DNA from: Ignavibacteriales bacterium | GTDB taxonomy: Bacteria; Bacteroidota; Ignavibacteria; Ignavibacteriales; SURF-24 | Length of the DNA stretch: 64,000 nucleotides | Assembly: GCA_003599415.1 (NCBI GenBank) | Contig: QZKB01000045.1 | Coordinates: 23,511-87,510, forward strand | Direction of reading: 5' to 3' | Position numbers and translations under genes: made by a program | Shown here: in pieces, positions 45,294 through 53,873 of the stretch | How the letters are laid out: every line of letters begins with the position of its first letter | How positions within the stretch are numbered: position 1 is the first letter of the stretch | The notes under the pieces: generated by a model | Told to the model about the DNA's origin: nothing | Seen by the model: only the letters and a program-made list of their open reading frames with translations | Databases searched by the model: none

Positions 45294-47246
45294 TTATTTT
45301 GTCGGGCTTACCTTTAAAGATTTATCCAGATCAAGTAGTCTTGCATAGAATGAATAACCGCCGAGATTATTTTCAATCTTCAGAAGTAGTTTATTCCATC
45401 CTTCTTTTAGTTTAAGCGGAACACGATCTTTGTCCGGCTCACACAACCTTATTGTTAACACGCGGTGAATTTCCTCATCGTTTAGAAACACTTTTATACC
45501 GTCATCACTGCCAAGCAATAATGGAACAGTCTTCTCTTCAGGCGAATAAATGTAAGTAAGAGCATACACAACAACGTGTTCGTACGGGTCATACTTGTAC
45601 AAATCCATTCTGCCTGATTCCGGAGTTTTATCAAGCGTCCATCCGATTTCTTTATTGTTCACACCTTTATATTTCTTTTCAAGATTGATTTCCTTTTCCG
45701 GCGGATAAGGAGTATCTAATCCAAGCCTGTTTCCATTATCATCATCAGGATTTGGAAAAGGACCAATCAAATTCCACTCAGCAATATATTTCCTATTCGG
45801 ATCTGCAGTGTAGGAATCCAGTCCAAAGTTATATCCTGTTGATACTTCATCTTTACCGGAGGCAATAAATTTAAGCTGAAGTTTTCCGGATGTTGATTTT
45901 AATTCCTTTAAAGAAACTTTACCGCTTAAAGCAACTTCTTTTTCATAACCATTAAACTCACCAACTTTTTTGTCATTGTAAAAAATTTCGAAATTGCCGT
46001 AAGATGGTCCGCGCGTTAAATACAAATCGATATTGTACTCATCTTCCAGGGCAGATGGAATTTCAAAAGTAAATTCATCTTTTGCTTTGGTGCATTCAAC
46101 TTTTAATTGATGATTATTTTTCCACTCAGCACCAAAATCAGACATATCTTCAATAGTATTCTTAAGTGAAGTGTTTATAATTTTTATTGAGTCGGCATCA
46201 AGAGCTTTGTTGGGCACAATGTTCCTTAAAGGAATCCGCAAACTTGATTTGAGCATCGCCGGAAATGTTTTATGTGGTTCCTTCTGATACCAGTAAGCAG
46301 TGCTGCTGTAATCTGCAGTTTCTTCATTTGCATGACCATGTTCAATAGTAAACTTAAGAGATTTCCTGAACGGCACAACATCACCAAGATGAAAACGATA
46401 AACTGCAATACGGGCAAGCGAATCATCTTTAATGATTAAACCATGATAAGGTGCAGCAAATTGCCCTTTATTAAAATACCAGCCGCTGTTAAAATAATCT
46501 TCCGTTCCTGTTCCATACATTGATGGATGTTTTTCTCCATCAACATAAACCATCTCATCACCTTCAAGATACCATAGGTTGCCATCGTAACCCTGCATGC
46601 TCATATTGGTCCCAACAAAATGTCCTTGACCCTCTGCATCTAATATTAAAAAATTCTCTTTCGGATTTGTTTTTACATCGCGGTGCCACCATGCATGAAA
46701 ATAAGCCACATCTTTTGCAAGCGGTTTTTCAAGTTTCTGGTAATCTATATGATAATAAAAAGAATTTATGTCTCTGCCCGTTTCGTTTACTATTTCAACT
46801 TTAGCAGATTTGTTAAACGGCATTGGGAAATAACAATAATATCCTCCGCTTGACATTCCAACAAATTGTGAAAGATATTGTTCATACTTGAATCCGGTAC
46901 CGAAGAAATCTCCGACAGGAACTTCAACTGACGGATTCTTCTCACCGTCCCAGTACATTCTTACTAAAATTCTTCTGAGGAAGTAAGGATCGCGGGAAGA
47001 AATTGTAAACCAGATTTGAGTGATAACTCCAGGACCTTTTACATCTGCAATAACTGCTGTCTTTCCTTTTTTGATATTAAAGAAATCTGAATTGCCGCCG
47101 GAAGTATCATAGCTGGAGATCTGAACAAGTTTTGAGTTTTTAAGATAAGGTAATCTTGAAACAGAAAGAAGGTTGTCCAGCTCGTCCTGGGCAAAAAGCT
47201 GCACTGCTAATAAAACAAGCGCAGATAGAATAAATCTCGTTTTCAT
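45294..47246 (-). CDS. GH172-like (DUF2961) glycoside hydrolase
   Basis: This 650-residue protein has a signal peptide (MKTRFILSALVLLAVQLFAQ). The DUF2961 domain (about 30-370) has the conserved core VPVGDFFGTGF, YYCYFPMPF, and HPSMYGTGTEDYFNSGW, where Glu249 of TEDYF lies in the family's catalytic motif. Characterised GH172 enzymes act on alpha-D-fructofuranosyl or alpha-D-arabinofuranosyl linkages. A C-terminal PA14-like sandwich (about 500-640, LLGSDDGIKVFLND) may bind glycan. It precedes the CotH gene by only 3 bp. Together with GH127, it suggests a furanose-rich substrate; specificity is unproven. Confidence 0.85.
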   Translation of the reverse strand: MKTRFILSALVLLAVQLFAQDELDNLLSVSRLPYLKNSKLVQISSYDTSGGNSDFFNIKKGKTAVIADVKGPGVITQIWFTISSRDPYFLRRILVRMYWDGEKNPSVEVPVGDFFGTGFKYEQYLSQFVGMSSGGYYCYFPMPFNKSAKVEIVNETGRDINSFYYHIDYQKLEKPLAKDVAYFHAWWHRDVKTNPKENFLILDAEGQGHFVGTNMSMQGYDGNLWYLEGDEMVYVDGEKHPSMYGTGTEDYFNSGWYFNKGQFAAPYHGLIIKDDSLARIAVYRFHLGDVVPFRKSLKFTIEHGHANEETADYSSTAYWYQKEPHKTFPAMLKSSLRIPLRNIVPNKALDADSIKIINTSLKNTIEDMSDFGAEWKNNHQLKVECTKAKDEFTFEIPSALEDEYNIDLYLTRGPSYGNFEIFYNDKKVGEFNGYEKEVALSGKVSLKELKSTSGKLQLKFIASGKDEVSTGYNFGLDSYTADPNRKYIAEWNLIGPFPNPDDDNGNRLGLDTPYPPEKEINLEKKYKGVNNKEIGWTLDKTPESGRMDLYKYDPYEHVVVYALTYIYSPEEKTVPLLLGSDDGIKVFLNDEEIHRVLTIRLCEPDKDRVPLKLKEGWNKLLLKIENNLGGYSFYARLLDLDKSLKVSPTK

Positions 47247-47323
47247 TCCAACTCCTTTAATTTGGGAAGAAAGTATTTCTGTTCATTTATAAACAAATTT
47301 TATTCTCCGGCTACACCTGAATG

Positions 47324-50119
47324 TTATCTTACTAAAATCATTTTTCTTGTTAAGCTTTGAGCGCCGGCATCAAGTCTATAAAAATAAATTCCCGATGATA
47401 CTTCATTCCCTTTATTATTTTTTTCATTCCACAAGACTTCATATTGACCTGCAGGTTTTTCATCATTAACAAGTGTTATTACTTCGTTACCGAGAATATC
47501 ATATACTTTTAACAAAACATTATGTATGGGCGTATTGCTATACGCCCCTACGGGTATGGAATATTTTATTTTTGTAGCAGGATTAAACGGATTCGGATAA
47601 TTCTGCAGCAATGAAAATTCTGAGGGCTGTAGGTTATTGTTTTCCTCAACATCCACAGTGTTGCCGATAGTGAAATATGCAAAACTATATTGATCGAATG
47701 TTGTTGCTCTTATACTTGCCTGGTTATTGACCGAAGTATAATAAACATTCATTCCGATTTTGTCCCCTTCCTTTAAATTAATTCCGGCAAGTTCATTTTT
47801 AGGTATTGCAATTTCAATCTGAATCGAAACAGTCTTGGTAACTTTTACCCTTAAGCTGCCCTGGCTTAAAACTTTTCTTCTAAAAACCGATTGATAAGTA
47901 TCTTCATAATCCCACAAGCCGCCGGTTTTACCCTGCGCTTCAAAGTAAGCTCTTACCTCAGGTCCGGCATCATATGATGAACATTCGCTCATTCTGCCCT
48001 GAGTAAGATCAAATTTCATGACTGTGTTGCCGCTTCCCCACCACCAGCCGTCATTCTGAAAATCAAAATAGATTTCAGGCAGGCCGTAAGTTTTAAGCTT
48101 TAATCCCACATACAAGGAGTCCTCATCATAACTAAGAAATAATTCAGGTGAATAATTTCCCTGTGTGTAAACAACAGTATCATTTGCTGCTTTCCATCCG
48201 GCATCAATCTGTCCATCAATTACTGGTTTAAACTTTGGAATGTTCATCTGCACCGGGTAGCGGGGATAAAAATCATTTCCGTCTTTAACTCCATCTCCGT
48301 CAGTATCAGCAATATTAGGATTGCTGCCTGTAAATGCGCCGTCACAAAATTCTTTTTTATCGTCCAGACCATCGTTGTCAGAATCTTTTGCTGATGAACT
48401 GCTGCCAAACCTGGTTTCATCCATCGGAGTTAATAAGTCATTATCAGGAAAGCCGTCACCATCAGCATCAATAGCCTCATAAATTTCTCCCCATTCAGGT
48501 AAAAGATTTTCATAAGCATTAAACGTTCTGAACATCTTTGCCTGGAAATCAAATTGTTCACCGCATGCAACCGGAAAAGATAAGGGATTATCACCATGAT
48601 ACATCTGCTGGTCATCATCAATATCAGGCATTACATCATAAACCGCATCAATCGCATGCTGGCATTCGTGAACGAACACCCATGTTAAACCATAATTAAT
48701 TCCATATTCATGGCCGGGATAAACCACGCCGGTACCAACAGGCCAGTGTACCCAAGAAAATCCTGTTTGCCTTGAAGGTCCCTGCAGCTCCGGCATTGTT
48801 ACAACTCCATAAGAATAGTAGCCATCTGTAGCAGTGGTAATTCTGAAGATTATATCATACTGTGTATTTACAGTGCCAAGTTCATTCAGATGAACGGCAG
48901 TCTTCTCAAGATTTTCCCAGTGAGCATTGGGATCATCAAAATTTACTCTGTCATTTATTATGATATAATCAAATTCCACATTCAACTTCATTGATGAATT
49001 ACGCCAGTAGAATTGCCTGCCAAGTTCAAGCATTCTTTTAATCTTGGGGATATCTGTTTCGGCAATTGCACCCTTGTTTGTATTCGTATAAATTACAATT
49101 GCTACACGCAGCGTTGAGTAAGTATAAAAGCCCTGTTTAGATGATAACGTAGTTACTTCAGTTTCATCTGATGCGGCAAGTTCAGTTGAGTAATCCTGTT
49201 TAGCTTTAACCTTGTAGAAATATTTTTTACCGGTCTGCAATCTTGTATCAACGTAAGAAGTATCTTTGCCGGCATAACCAATCACCTCGTAGTTTCCGTT
49301 TTCCTCTCTTCTGAGTATATCATAATTTTTTACTTCTGCGTTACCGGATGAAAATGGATTCCAGTTCAAGTGAGCATTTGTTGCTGTTGCGGTTATACTT
49401 AAACCGGTAATATTTTTTATGTTATCCTTTACTTCTTCCGAATGTGAACTTATTACTCCCGCACTATTTGTAGCAAAAATTATGTAAGCATAATTTTCTC
49501 CGGTTAAGCCACTGGCATCATTAAAAGAAGAAGCGGTTAAATTCTTTGCAATAAGTGTATAAAGATTTCTTTCCTGGCCGGTATAAACAGTATCCCGTAT
49601 TGTCCTTCTATAAACAGAATATGTAACACCTTCAGTCATTGTCCAGTTTAACAATCTCGTGTTAGCTAAAGTATCATAAACTATTTTTACATTTTGCGGA
49701 GTTGCGGGAAGAGATGTTTTCTTTAAATTGAGAATTGCCGGAATGCGGAACCAGGGAATTGCAGTAACTTTTGACCCGTATGTAATTTGTTCATTAACTG
49801 CATTCGAAGTAAAGATTACAAAAACACTATCACCTGCTTTTACAGACGGCGAAACAAAATTACCAAGCTCAACATTTATAATACCATCATAGATGTTTTC
49901 CTGCTGACCTGCCAGCCATCTCGGAGCGTTTTCAATTAGTACTTTGCTCAGATCCCTGTTAAGAAAAACCATAAATGAAGTAGCGGGCGGCTGATCTTTA
50001 CACTTATTTCCATCTGAATAATAGATATAATTAGTAAAGACGATTGAATCTTTACCCGTTTGAGCGGTAAGAACAACAGAAATGAAAATGATGAACGTAA
50101 ATGTAACTTTTAGCTTCAT
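47324..50119 (-). CDS. T9SS cargo metallopeptidase-like protein with FN3, TSP3 and CBM9-like modules
   Basis: This 931-residue protein has a signal peptide (to about 18), an N-terminal segment shared with the 50159 gene (ENAPRW, VELGNF), two FN3-like domains (about 140-330), and a metallopeptidase-like domain with H484-E-C-Q-H488, so a zinc site is likely. Thrombospondin-type-3 calcium repeats (about 545-615, DADGDG, DSDNDGLDD, DTDGDG), a DOMON/CBM9-like sandwich (about 625-830) and a T9SS tail follow. The tail has a palindromic insertion at 47524-47551. The protein is probably exported to the surface; the substrate is unknown. It lies 77 bp upstream of the GH172-like gene. Confidence 0.75.
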   Translation of the reverse strand: MKLKVTFTFIIFISVVLTAQTGKDSIVFTNYIYYSDGNKCKDQPPATSFMVFLNRDLSKVLIENAPRWLAGQQENIYDGIINVELGNFVSPSVKAGDSVFVIFTSNAVNEQITYGSKVTAIPWFRIPAILNLKKTSLPATPQNVKIVYDTLANTRLLNWTMTEGVTYSVYRRTIRDTVYTGQERNLYTLIAKNLTASSFNDASGLTGENYAYIIFATNSAGVISSHSEEVKDNIKNITGLSITATATNAHLNWNPFSSGNAEVKNYDILRREENGNYEVIGYAGKDTSYVDTRLQTGKKYFYKVKAKQDYSTELAASDETEVTTLSSKQGFYTYSTLRVAIVIYTNTNKGAIAETDIPKIKRMLELGRQFYWRNSSMKLNVEFDYIIINDRVNFDDPNAHWENLEKTAVHLNELGTVNTQYDIIFRITTATDGYYSYGVVTMPELQGPSRQTGFSWVHWPVGTGVVYPGHEYGINYGLTWVFVHECQHAIDAVYDVMPDIDDDQQMYHGDNPLSFPVACGEQFDFQAKMFRTFNAYENLLPEWGEIYEAIDADGDGFPDNDLLTPMDETRFGSSSSAKDSDNDGLDDKKEFCDGAFTGSNPNIADTDGDGVKDGNDFYPRYPVQMNIPKFKPVIDGQIDAGWKAANDTVVYTQGNYSPELFLSYDEDSLYVGLKLKTYGLPEIYFDFQNDGWWWGSGNTVMKFDLTQGRMSECSSYDAGPEVRAYFEAQGKTGGLWDYEDTYQSVFRRKVLSQGSLRVKVTKTVSIQIEIAIPKNELAGINLKEGDKIGMNVYYTSVNNQASIRATTFDQYSFAYFTIGNTVDVEENNNLQPSEFSLLQNYPNPFNPATKIKYSIPVGAYSNTPIHNVLLKVYDILGNEVITLVNDEKPAGQYEVLWNEKNNKGNEVSSGIYFYRLDAGAQSLTRKMILVR
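47524..47551. repeat. Palindromic repeat inserted in frame in a T9SS tail (copy B, different family)
   Basis: The arms GTATGGGCGTAT (47524-47535) and ATACGCCCCTAC (47540-47551) pair with one mismatch around a TGCT loop. It encodes VGAYSNTPI-type residues between YSIP and VLLKVYDILG, the same site at which copy A sits in the 41703 gene, but the sequence is unrelated to copy A. Confidence 0.82.
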
Positions 50120-50158
50120 AAATAATTCCGGAATTCCAGTTATTGCTGATTAAAAAAT

Positions 50159-52594
50159 TTATCTTATAAGCACCATCTTTTTTGTAATGGTATAATTCCC
50201 CGCTTCAAGTTTATATAAATAAATACCAGAGGATACATCTTTCCCATTGTAATTTCTTCCGTCCCACATTGCTTCATACTTACCCGGTTTTTTAACATCA
50301 CTAACAAGCAAAGCAATTTCATTACCAATAACATCAAATACCTTAAGCGAAACGAAACCGGTGGTCGCAACCTGGTAATCAATTTTAGTTGAAGGGTTGA
50401 AGGGATTAGGATAATTCTGGTTCAGTTCATAAATAAAATTTTTCAACTTGTTTTTATCTTCAACCACTGTCGGCGTAATCAACTTCACCTTAACTTCATA
50501 AGCAGCTGAATCAGTGTTGCCTCTCCAGTATTCAAGGTTAAAGAATGTTGATTCCAGAAATGTGTAACCAACAAATCCATTGTATTCAACACGAAGAACA
50601 ATTACACCATTTGATATTCCGTAATCGTGATCAATAAAATTATCCTTTGAATCGAAAGGGCATTTGCCGAGATTCATTCTTCCCAGGGGATCAGTCGTAA
50701 AACTTAAATCAGGAATATTGTCAAAATATTTTCCATACCAAACGCCGGTTTGCCCTGTTGCCTGGTAAATCTTTACACTCGCGTTAGCTAGTATATTCCC
50801 GCTGTTATCTTTAACGGTAATAATATTATTAACCGGAAGGTCATTCATAAATATCCCGATGTTGCCGGGAGCATTACAGTTGCCCTGAACAGCACGATGA
50901 CCGGCAATAAGATTAAGAGCAGCTGTACTATACCTGTCAATGTAAGTGTATTGTCCGTTCATCAAACCATTTATTTTACCATAATAAACCGCATCACCTG
51001 CAAGCGGCATATATGATGTTCCGACGATCAGCCTGCCGTTTTCTTTTATACCAATTGTATTTCCGCTACCGTTATCATGAACATTGAAGCCGTACAAATC
51101 AATTAGATATCTTGCATGCCCAAGTTCATGAAACAAAGATCCTTCGAAGTAGAATGGATTATTATCACTAACCGAACTATGGTTCGAATAAAAAGTGCCG
51201 GTGGGCGGAATACCCTCGGTAGTAAATCCCCATTGCAGGTCAACAGATCTGTCATTCAAATTTGGGTTATTAGTTGGTAAACCTCCGGCAAGCGGAAGAG
51301 CGCCATCCGGAACAATTGTAATTTTATCTAAGCGTATTCTGTCAATTGCTCCATTCGGACTTTCCTGAAATATTGCGCCTGCAAGCATTTGATTCCATCT
51401 TTTAATATGACGCTGTGCCCAGTCACTCCAGCAATTAGAATGTATGCCTGTTAATTCCTTCTGATACTTTTTGAAATAATCATAAACGCTTTGTTCAACA
51501 TAAAAGCCGACTGTAATTGCCTTAGTATAAACCAGCAGCTCATTGTTTTCCTCTTCCTCTTCATAAAAATTATTGTCTGTATCAATCACAAATCCTATTG
51601 TATGTCTGTCGAAAGCCCAGGTCCATGGAAAACTTACATTAACTGTATCCCCGGCATTTATATTTACCACACCACTGTCTGCAAGCTGGTCATCTAAGTA
51701 CCATTTATATTTTACGTTAGTAAGAGTTTTGGCAAACCAATTTTTAACATTTGCCTGCCAGTAAACTTTCTGACCGATTGCCGGCCAGCCCATATATTTC
51801 GGGTCCTCTGCATTCCAGGTCCAGTTTATAACCGGCAGCCTGGTTATATAACCAATTGATAAATCATCTCCGGTATTTAATACCGGCTCTTCATTCACCT
51901 CGTTGGAATGAATACTAAAAACGTTTTGATCTGAAACAGCAAAGATTATGTATCCATACTTTTTATCAATCAAAGCAGATGTATCAACAAAGTCACCGTT
52001 AGTATGGTTATCGGCAATTAGAGAATAGAGCATACGCTTCTTACCATAAATCGTAAGATCGTCAATCATTCTTCTGTAAACTTTATACTTTAATCCGGCA
52101 ACAGTATTCCAAGATATTGTTCTATAACCTGTCGTGGAATCGACTGTTAATAAAACATTCACCGGTTTTGCGGGTAGATCAACTTTTTTCAATTTAATTG
52201 AAGTAGAAAAGATCCATGGTATAGATGGAAGCCTGCTTGCAAGAAAACCCTGTTCCTTTTTTGAACCGCAAGTAAACCTGAAGTATACGCTATCGCCTAT
52301 ATGAATATCAGGGTTAGTAAAGTTTGCAAGTTCGACTCCGAATGATCCGGATTCAATATTAGGACTACCAGCTTCATCCCACCGCGGCGCATTTTCAATA
52401 AGGATTGAAGTCTCATTCCTGTTAAGAAAAACCATGAAGGAAACATCCGGAAGTTCATGGTCGCAGATAGTATTATCGGAATGATTTACAAAAGTACGAT
52501 GATAAATTGAATCTGCTCCCTGAGGAAAGACTTTCAGATTAAGAAACAACAAGAGTGAAAGCAGAAATATGTTTTTTTTATTTGGTCTATTCAT
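50159..52594 (-). CDS. T9SS cargo metallopeptidase-like protein with FN3 and CARDB modules
   Basis: This 811-residue protein has a signal peptide and an N-terminal segment paralogous to the 47324 gene (VFLNRNETSILIENAPRW), then an FN3-like domain. A CARDB-like domain (about 285-385, KTLTNVKYKWYLDDQLAD) is followed by a metallopeptidase-like region with H489-E-L-G-H493 (FHELGHARYLIDLYG) and a following Asp, similar to an extended HExxHxxxxxD zinc motif. A beta-rich region (about 560-700) and a T9SS tail without insertion complete it. It lies 39 bp upstream of its paralogue. Peptidase activity is predicted from the motif only. Confidence 0.72.
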   Translation of the reverse strand: MNRPNKKNIFLLSLLLFLNLKVFPQGADSIYHRTFVNHSDNTICDHELPDVSFMVFLNRNETSILIENAPRWDEAGSPNIESGSFGVELANFTNPDIHIGDSVYFRFTCGSKKEQGFLASRLPSIPWIFSTSIKLKKVDLPAKPVNVLLTVDSTTGYRTISWNTVAGLKYKVYRRMIDDLTIYGKKRMLYSLIADNHTNGDFVDTSALIDKKYGYIIFAVSDQNVFSIHSNEVNEEPVLNTGDDLSIGYITRLPVINWTWNAEDPKYMGWPAIGQKVYWQANVKNWFAKTLTNVKYKWYLDDQLADSGVVNINAGDTVNVSFPWTWAFDRHTIGFVIDTDNNFYEEEEENNELLVYTKAITVGFYVEQSVYDYFKKYQKELTGIHSNCWSDWAQRHIKRWNQMLAGAIFQESPNGAIDRIRLDKITIVPDGALPLAGGLPTNNPNLNDRSVDLQWGFTTEGIPPTGTFYSNHSSVSDNNPFYFEGSLFHELGHARYLIDLYGFNVHDNGSGNTIGIKENGRLIVGTSYMPLAGDAVYYGKINGLMNGQYTYIDRYSTAALNLIAGHRAVQGNCNAPGNIGIFMNDLPVNNIITVKDNSGNILANASVKIYQATGQTGVWYGKYFDNIPDLSFTTDPLGRMNLGKCPFDSKDNFIDHDYGISNGVIVLRVEYNGFVGYTFLESTFFNLEYWRGNTDSAAYEVKVKLITPTVVEDKNKLKNFIYELNQNYPNPFNPSTKIDYQVATTGFVSLKVFDVIGNEIALLVSDVKKPGKYEAMWDGRNYNGKDVSSGIYLYKLEAGNYTITKKMVLIR

Positions 52595-52655
52595 CTTCCT
52601 TTCACCTGTTTAACAGTTTGAACTGTAATTGTAATTTATATTAATTCCCTTTTTG

Positions 52656-52805
52656 TTATTTTGAGTCTTCCATTGGTATCAAACCCGCATATGCTTTTTG
52701 CCCAAACAAAGTGTTATGATCTGATTCAATAGTTTGCAAAGTTACATTCAGCAGGAATAGGTTTGATAAGAACAGAGCATATTTCAGAAAGAACAGTATC
52801 GGCAT
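52656..52805 (-). CDS. Possible 49-residue ORF of uncertain reality
   Basis: Starting at an ATG (52803-52805), this frame encodes a hydrophobic N-terminus (MPILFFLKYALFLSNLFLLN) and a short tail ending MEDSK. It lies between the PorV-like and 50159 genes on the same strand. No clear ribosome-binding site or family resemblance was seen; it may be a chance frame. Confidence 0.15.
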   Translation of the reverse strand: MPILFFLKYALFLSNLFLLNVTLQTIESDHNTLFGQKAYAGLIPMEDSK

Positions 52806-52817
52806 CGCTTAAAACAA

Positions 52818-52838
52818 ACCCCACGAAATAAGTGGGGT
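52818..52838 (-). terminator. Intrinsic terminator after the PorV-like gene
   Basis: The arms ACCCCAC (52818-52824) and GTGGGGT (52832-52838) form a 7-bp GC-rich stem with a 7-base loop. On the minus strand TTGTTTT follows. It lies 29 bp after the stop of the PorV-like gene and separates the receptor operon from the downstream enzyme genes. Confidence 0.7.
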
Positions 52839-52866
52839 CCTGTAAAACTTTTAATCCGTAAGAACA

Positions 52867-53790
52867 CTAATCAATTGCAAGACCTAAACCAAAACGGTGC
52901 GAAGCGCCAAGCAGGCTGTAATCATTATAGGAATAATCTGCCCGTACCTGGAATCCGCTAAGGTTTAATTTTGCTCCTGCGCCAAAAGAATATTTTGCAA
53001 CTTCGTGGTTAAGGTGCATACCGCCTCTTGCAAAAAACATATTGTTATAATTCCATTCGGCGCCTACCTGTGCAAGCGGAGAACCATCATTCGGTTTAGT
53101 TGCCGCAAAGCTCACAAGTAAACTTTGTTCTTCAAATTCTATTGCATTTAATGAAGCGCCGAAGTTGAAGCTTGTAGGAAGCGGGTATGATTCACTTACA
53201 TATTCAATGTTGGAACCGAAGTTTGTAATCGACATTGCAAATCTGAAATTACGCCATTCGGATGAGTACATTGTTGCAATATCAATTGCTACTGCATTAG
53301 CATTAAAATCCTGGTAAAGTGACATATTAATGTAATTGATTGTACCACCAACGGTAACTCTGTCTGTAAAAAATCTCGAATAGGTTAAACCGAATTTATA
53401 ATTGCCTGCATAAAAAGTTTCGCCTGTTCCGTTTGGTTGAAGAGGAGTTCTTACAATCATTTCATCCGTATATAAACCGACAACGGAAAGGCCAAACGTT
53501 CCCCAGTCACCAAAGTTATGAGCAGCGGCAGCAAAGTCATGATTAATTCCCGCAAACCAGACAGTATGGTTAAAAACAATATCGGTTCCTTTAAGCCATG
53601 CTAAAGCAGCAGCATTATAATGCGTTGCCTCCGCGCCTTCAACAACTGAAATGTAAGCATCCGCTAAAGCAGCACCGCGTGGACTAACTCCGATTTTAAG
53701 AAACTGGCCGTCTGTACTGCCCGGGCGTTCATACTGAGCAAGAATTGCTGTAGTAAATAAGATAATGACCGTAAATATTTTTCTAAACAT
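52867..53790 (-). CDS. PorV/PorQ-like outer-membrane barrel protein
   Basis: This 307-residue protein has a signal peptide (to about residue 18) and a beta-barrel. The N-terminus FLKIGVSPRGAALADAYIS with the following ATHYNAAALAWL is the PorV/UPF0164 signature. PorV-type proteins shuttle T9SS cargo for attachment to the surface; here it sits with T9SS cargo genes and a TonB receptor. Closing strands FGAGAKLNLSGFQVRADYSY and GLGLAID end at the C-terminus. A dedicated copy in this locus suggests cargo handling specific to these proteins, which is inference. Confidence 0.85.
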   Translation of the reverse strand: MFRKIFTVIILFTTAILAQYERPGSTDGQFLKIGVSPRGAALADAYISVVEGAEATHYNAAALAWLKGTDIVFNHTVWFAGINHDFAAAAHNFGDWGTFGLSVVGLYTDEMIVRTPLQPNGTGETFYAGNYKFGLTYSRFFTDRVTVGGTINYINMSLYQDFNANAVAIDIATMYSSEWRNFRFAMSITNFGSNIEYVSESYPLPTSFNFGASLNAIEFEEQSLLVSFAATKPNDGSPLAQVGAEWNYNNMFFARGGMHLNHEVAKYSFGAGAKLNLSGFQVRADYSYNDYSLLGASHRFGLGLAID

Positions 53791-53873
53791 AATTTATATC
53801 TCTAAAACTTTTCAATTCATTTTTATCACCGGTTAAATCCGGTTAATATTAATTAATTTCTTTATTCGAAAAA

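Noticed and set aside
53825..53845. Direct repeat CCGGTTAA with a 2-base gap before the PorV-like gene
   Set aside because: Short direct repeats only; no symmetry or second copy to support an operator.
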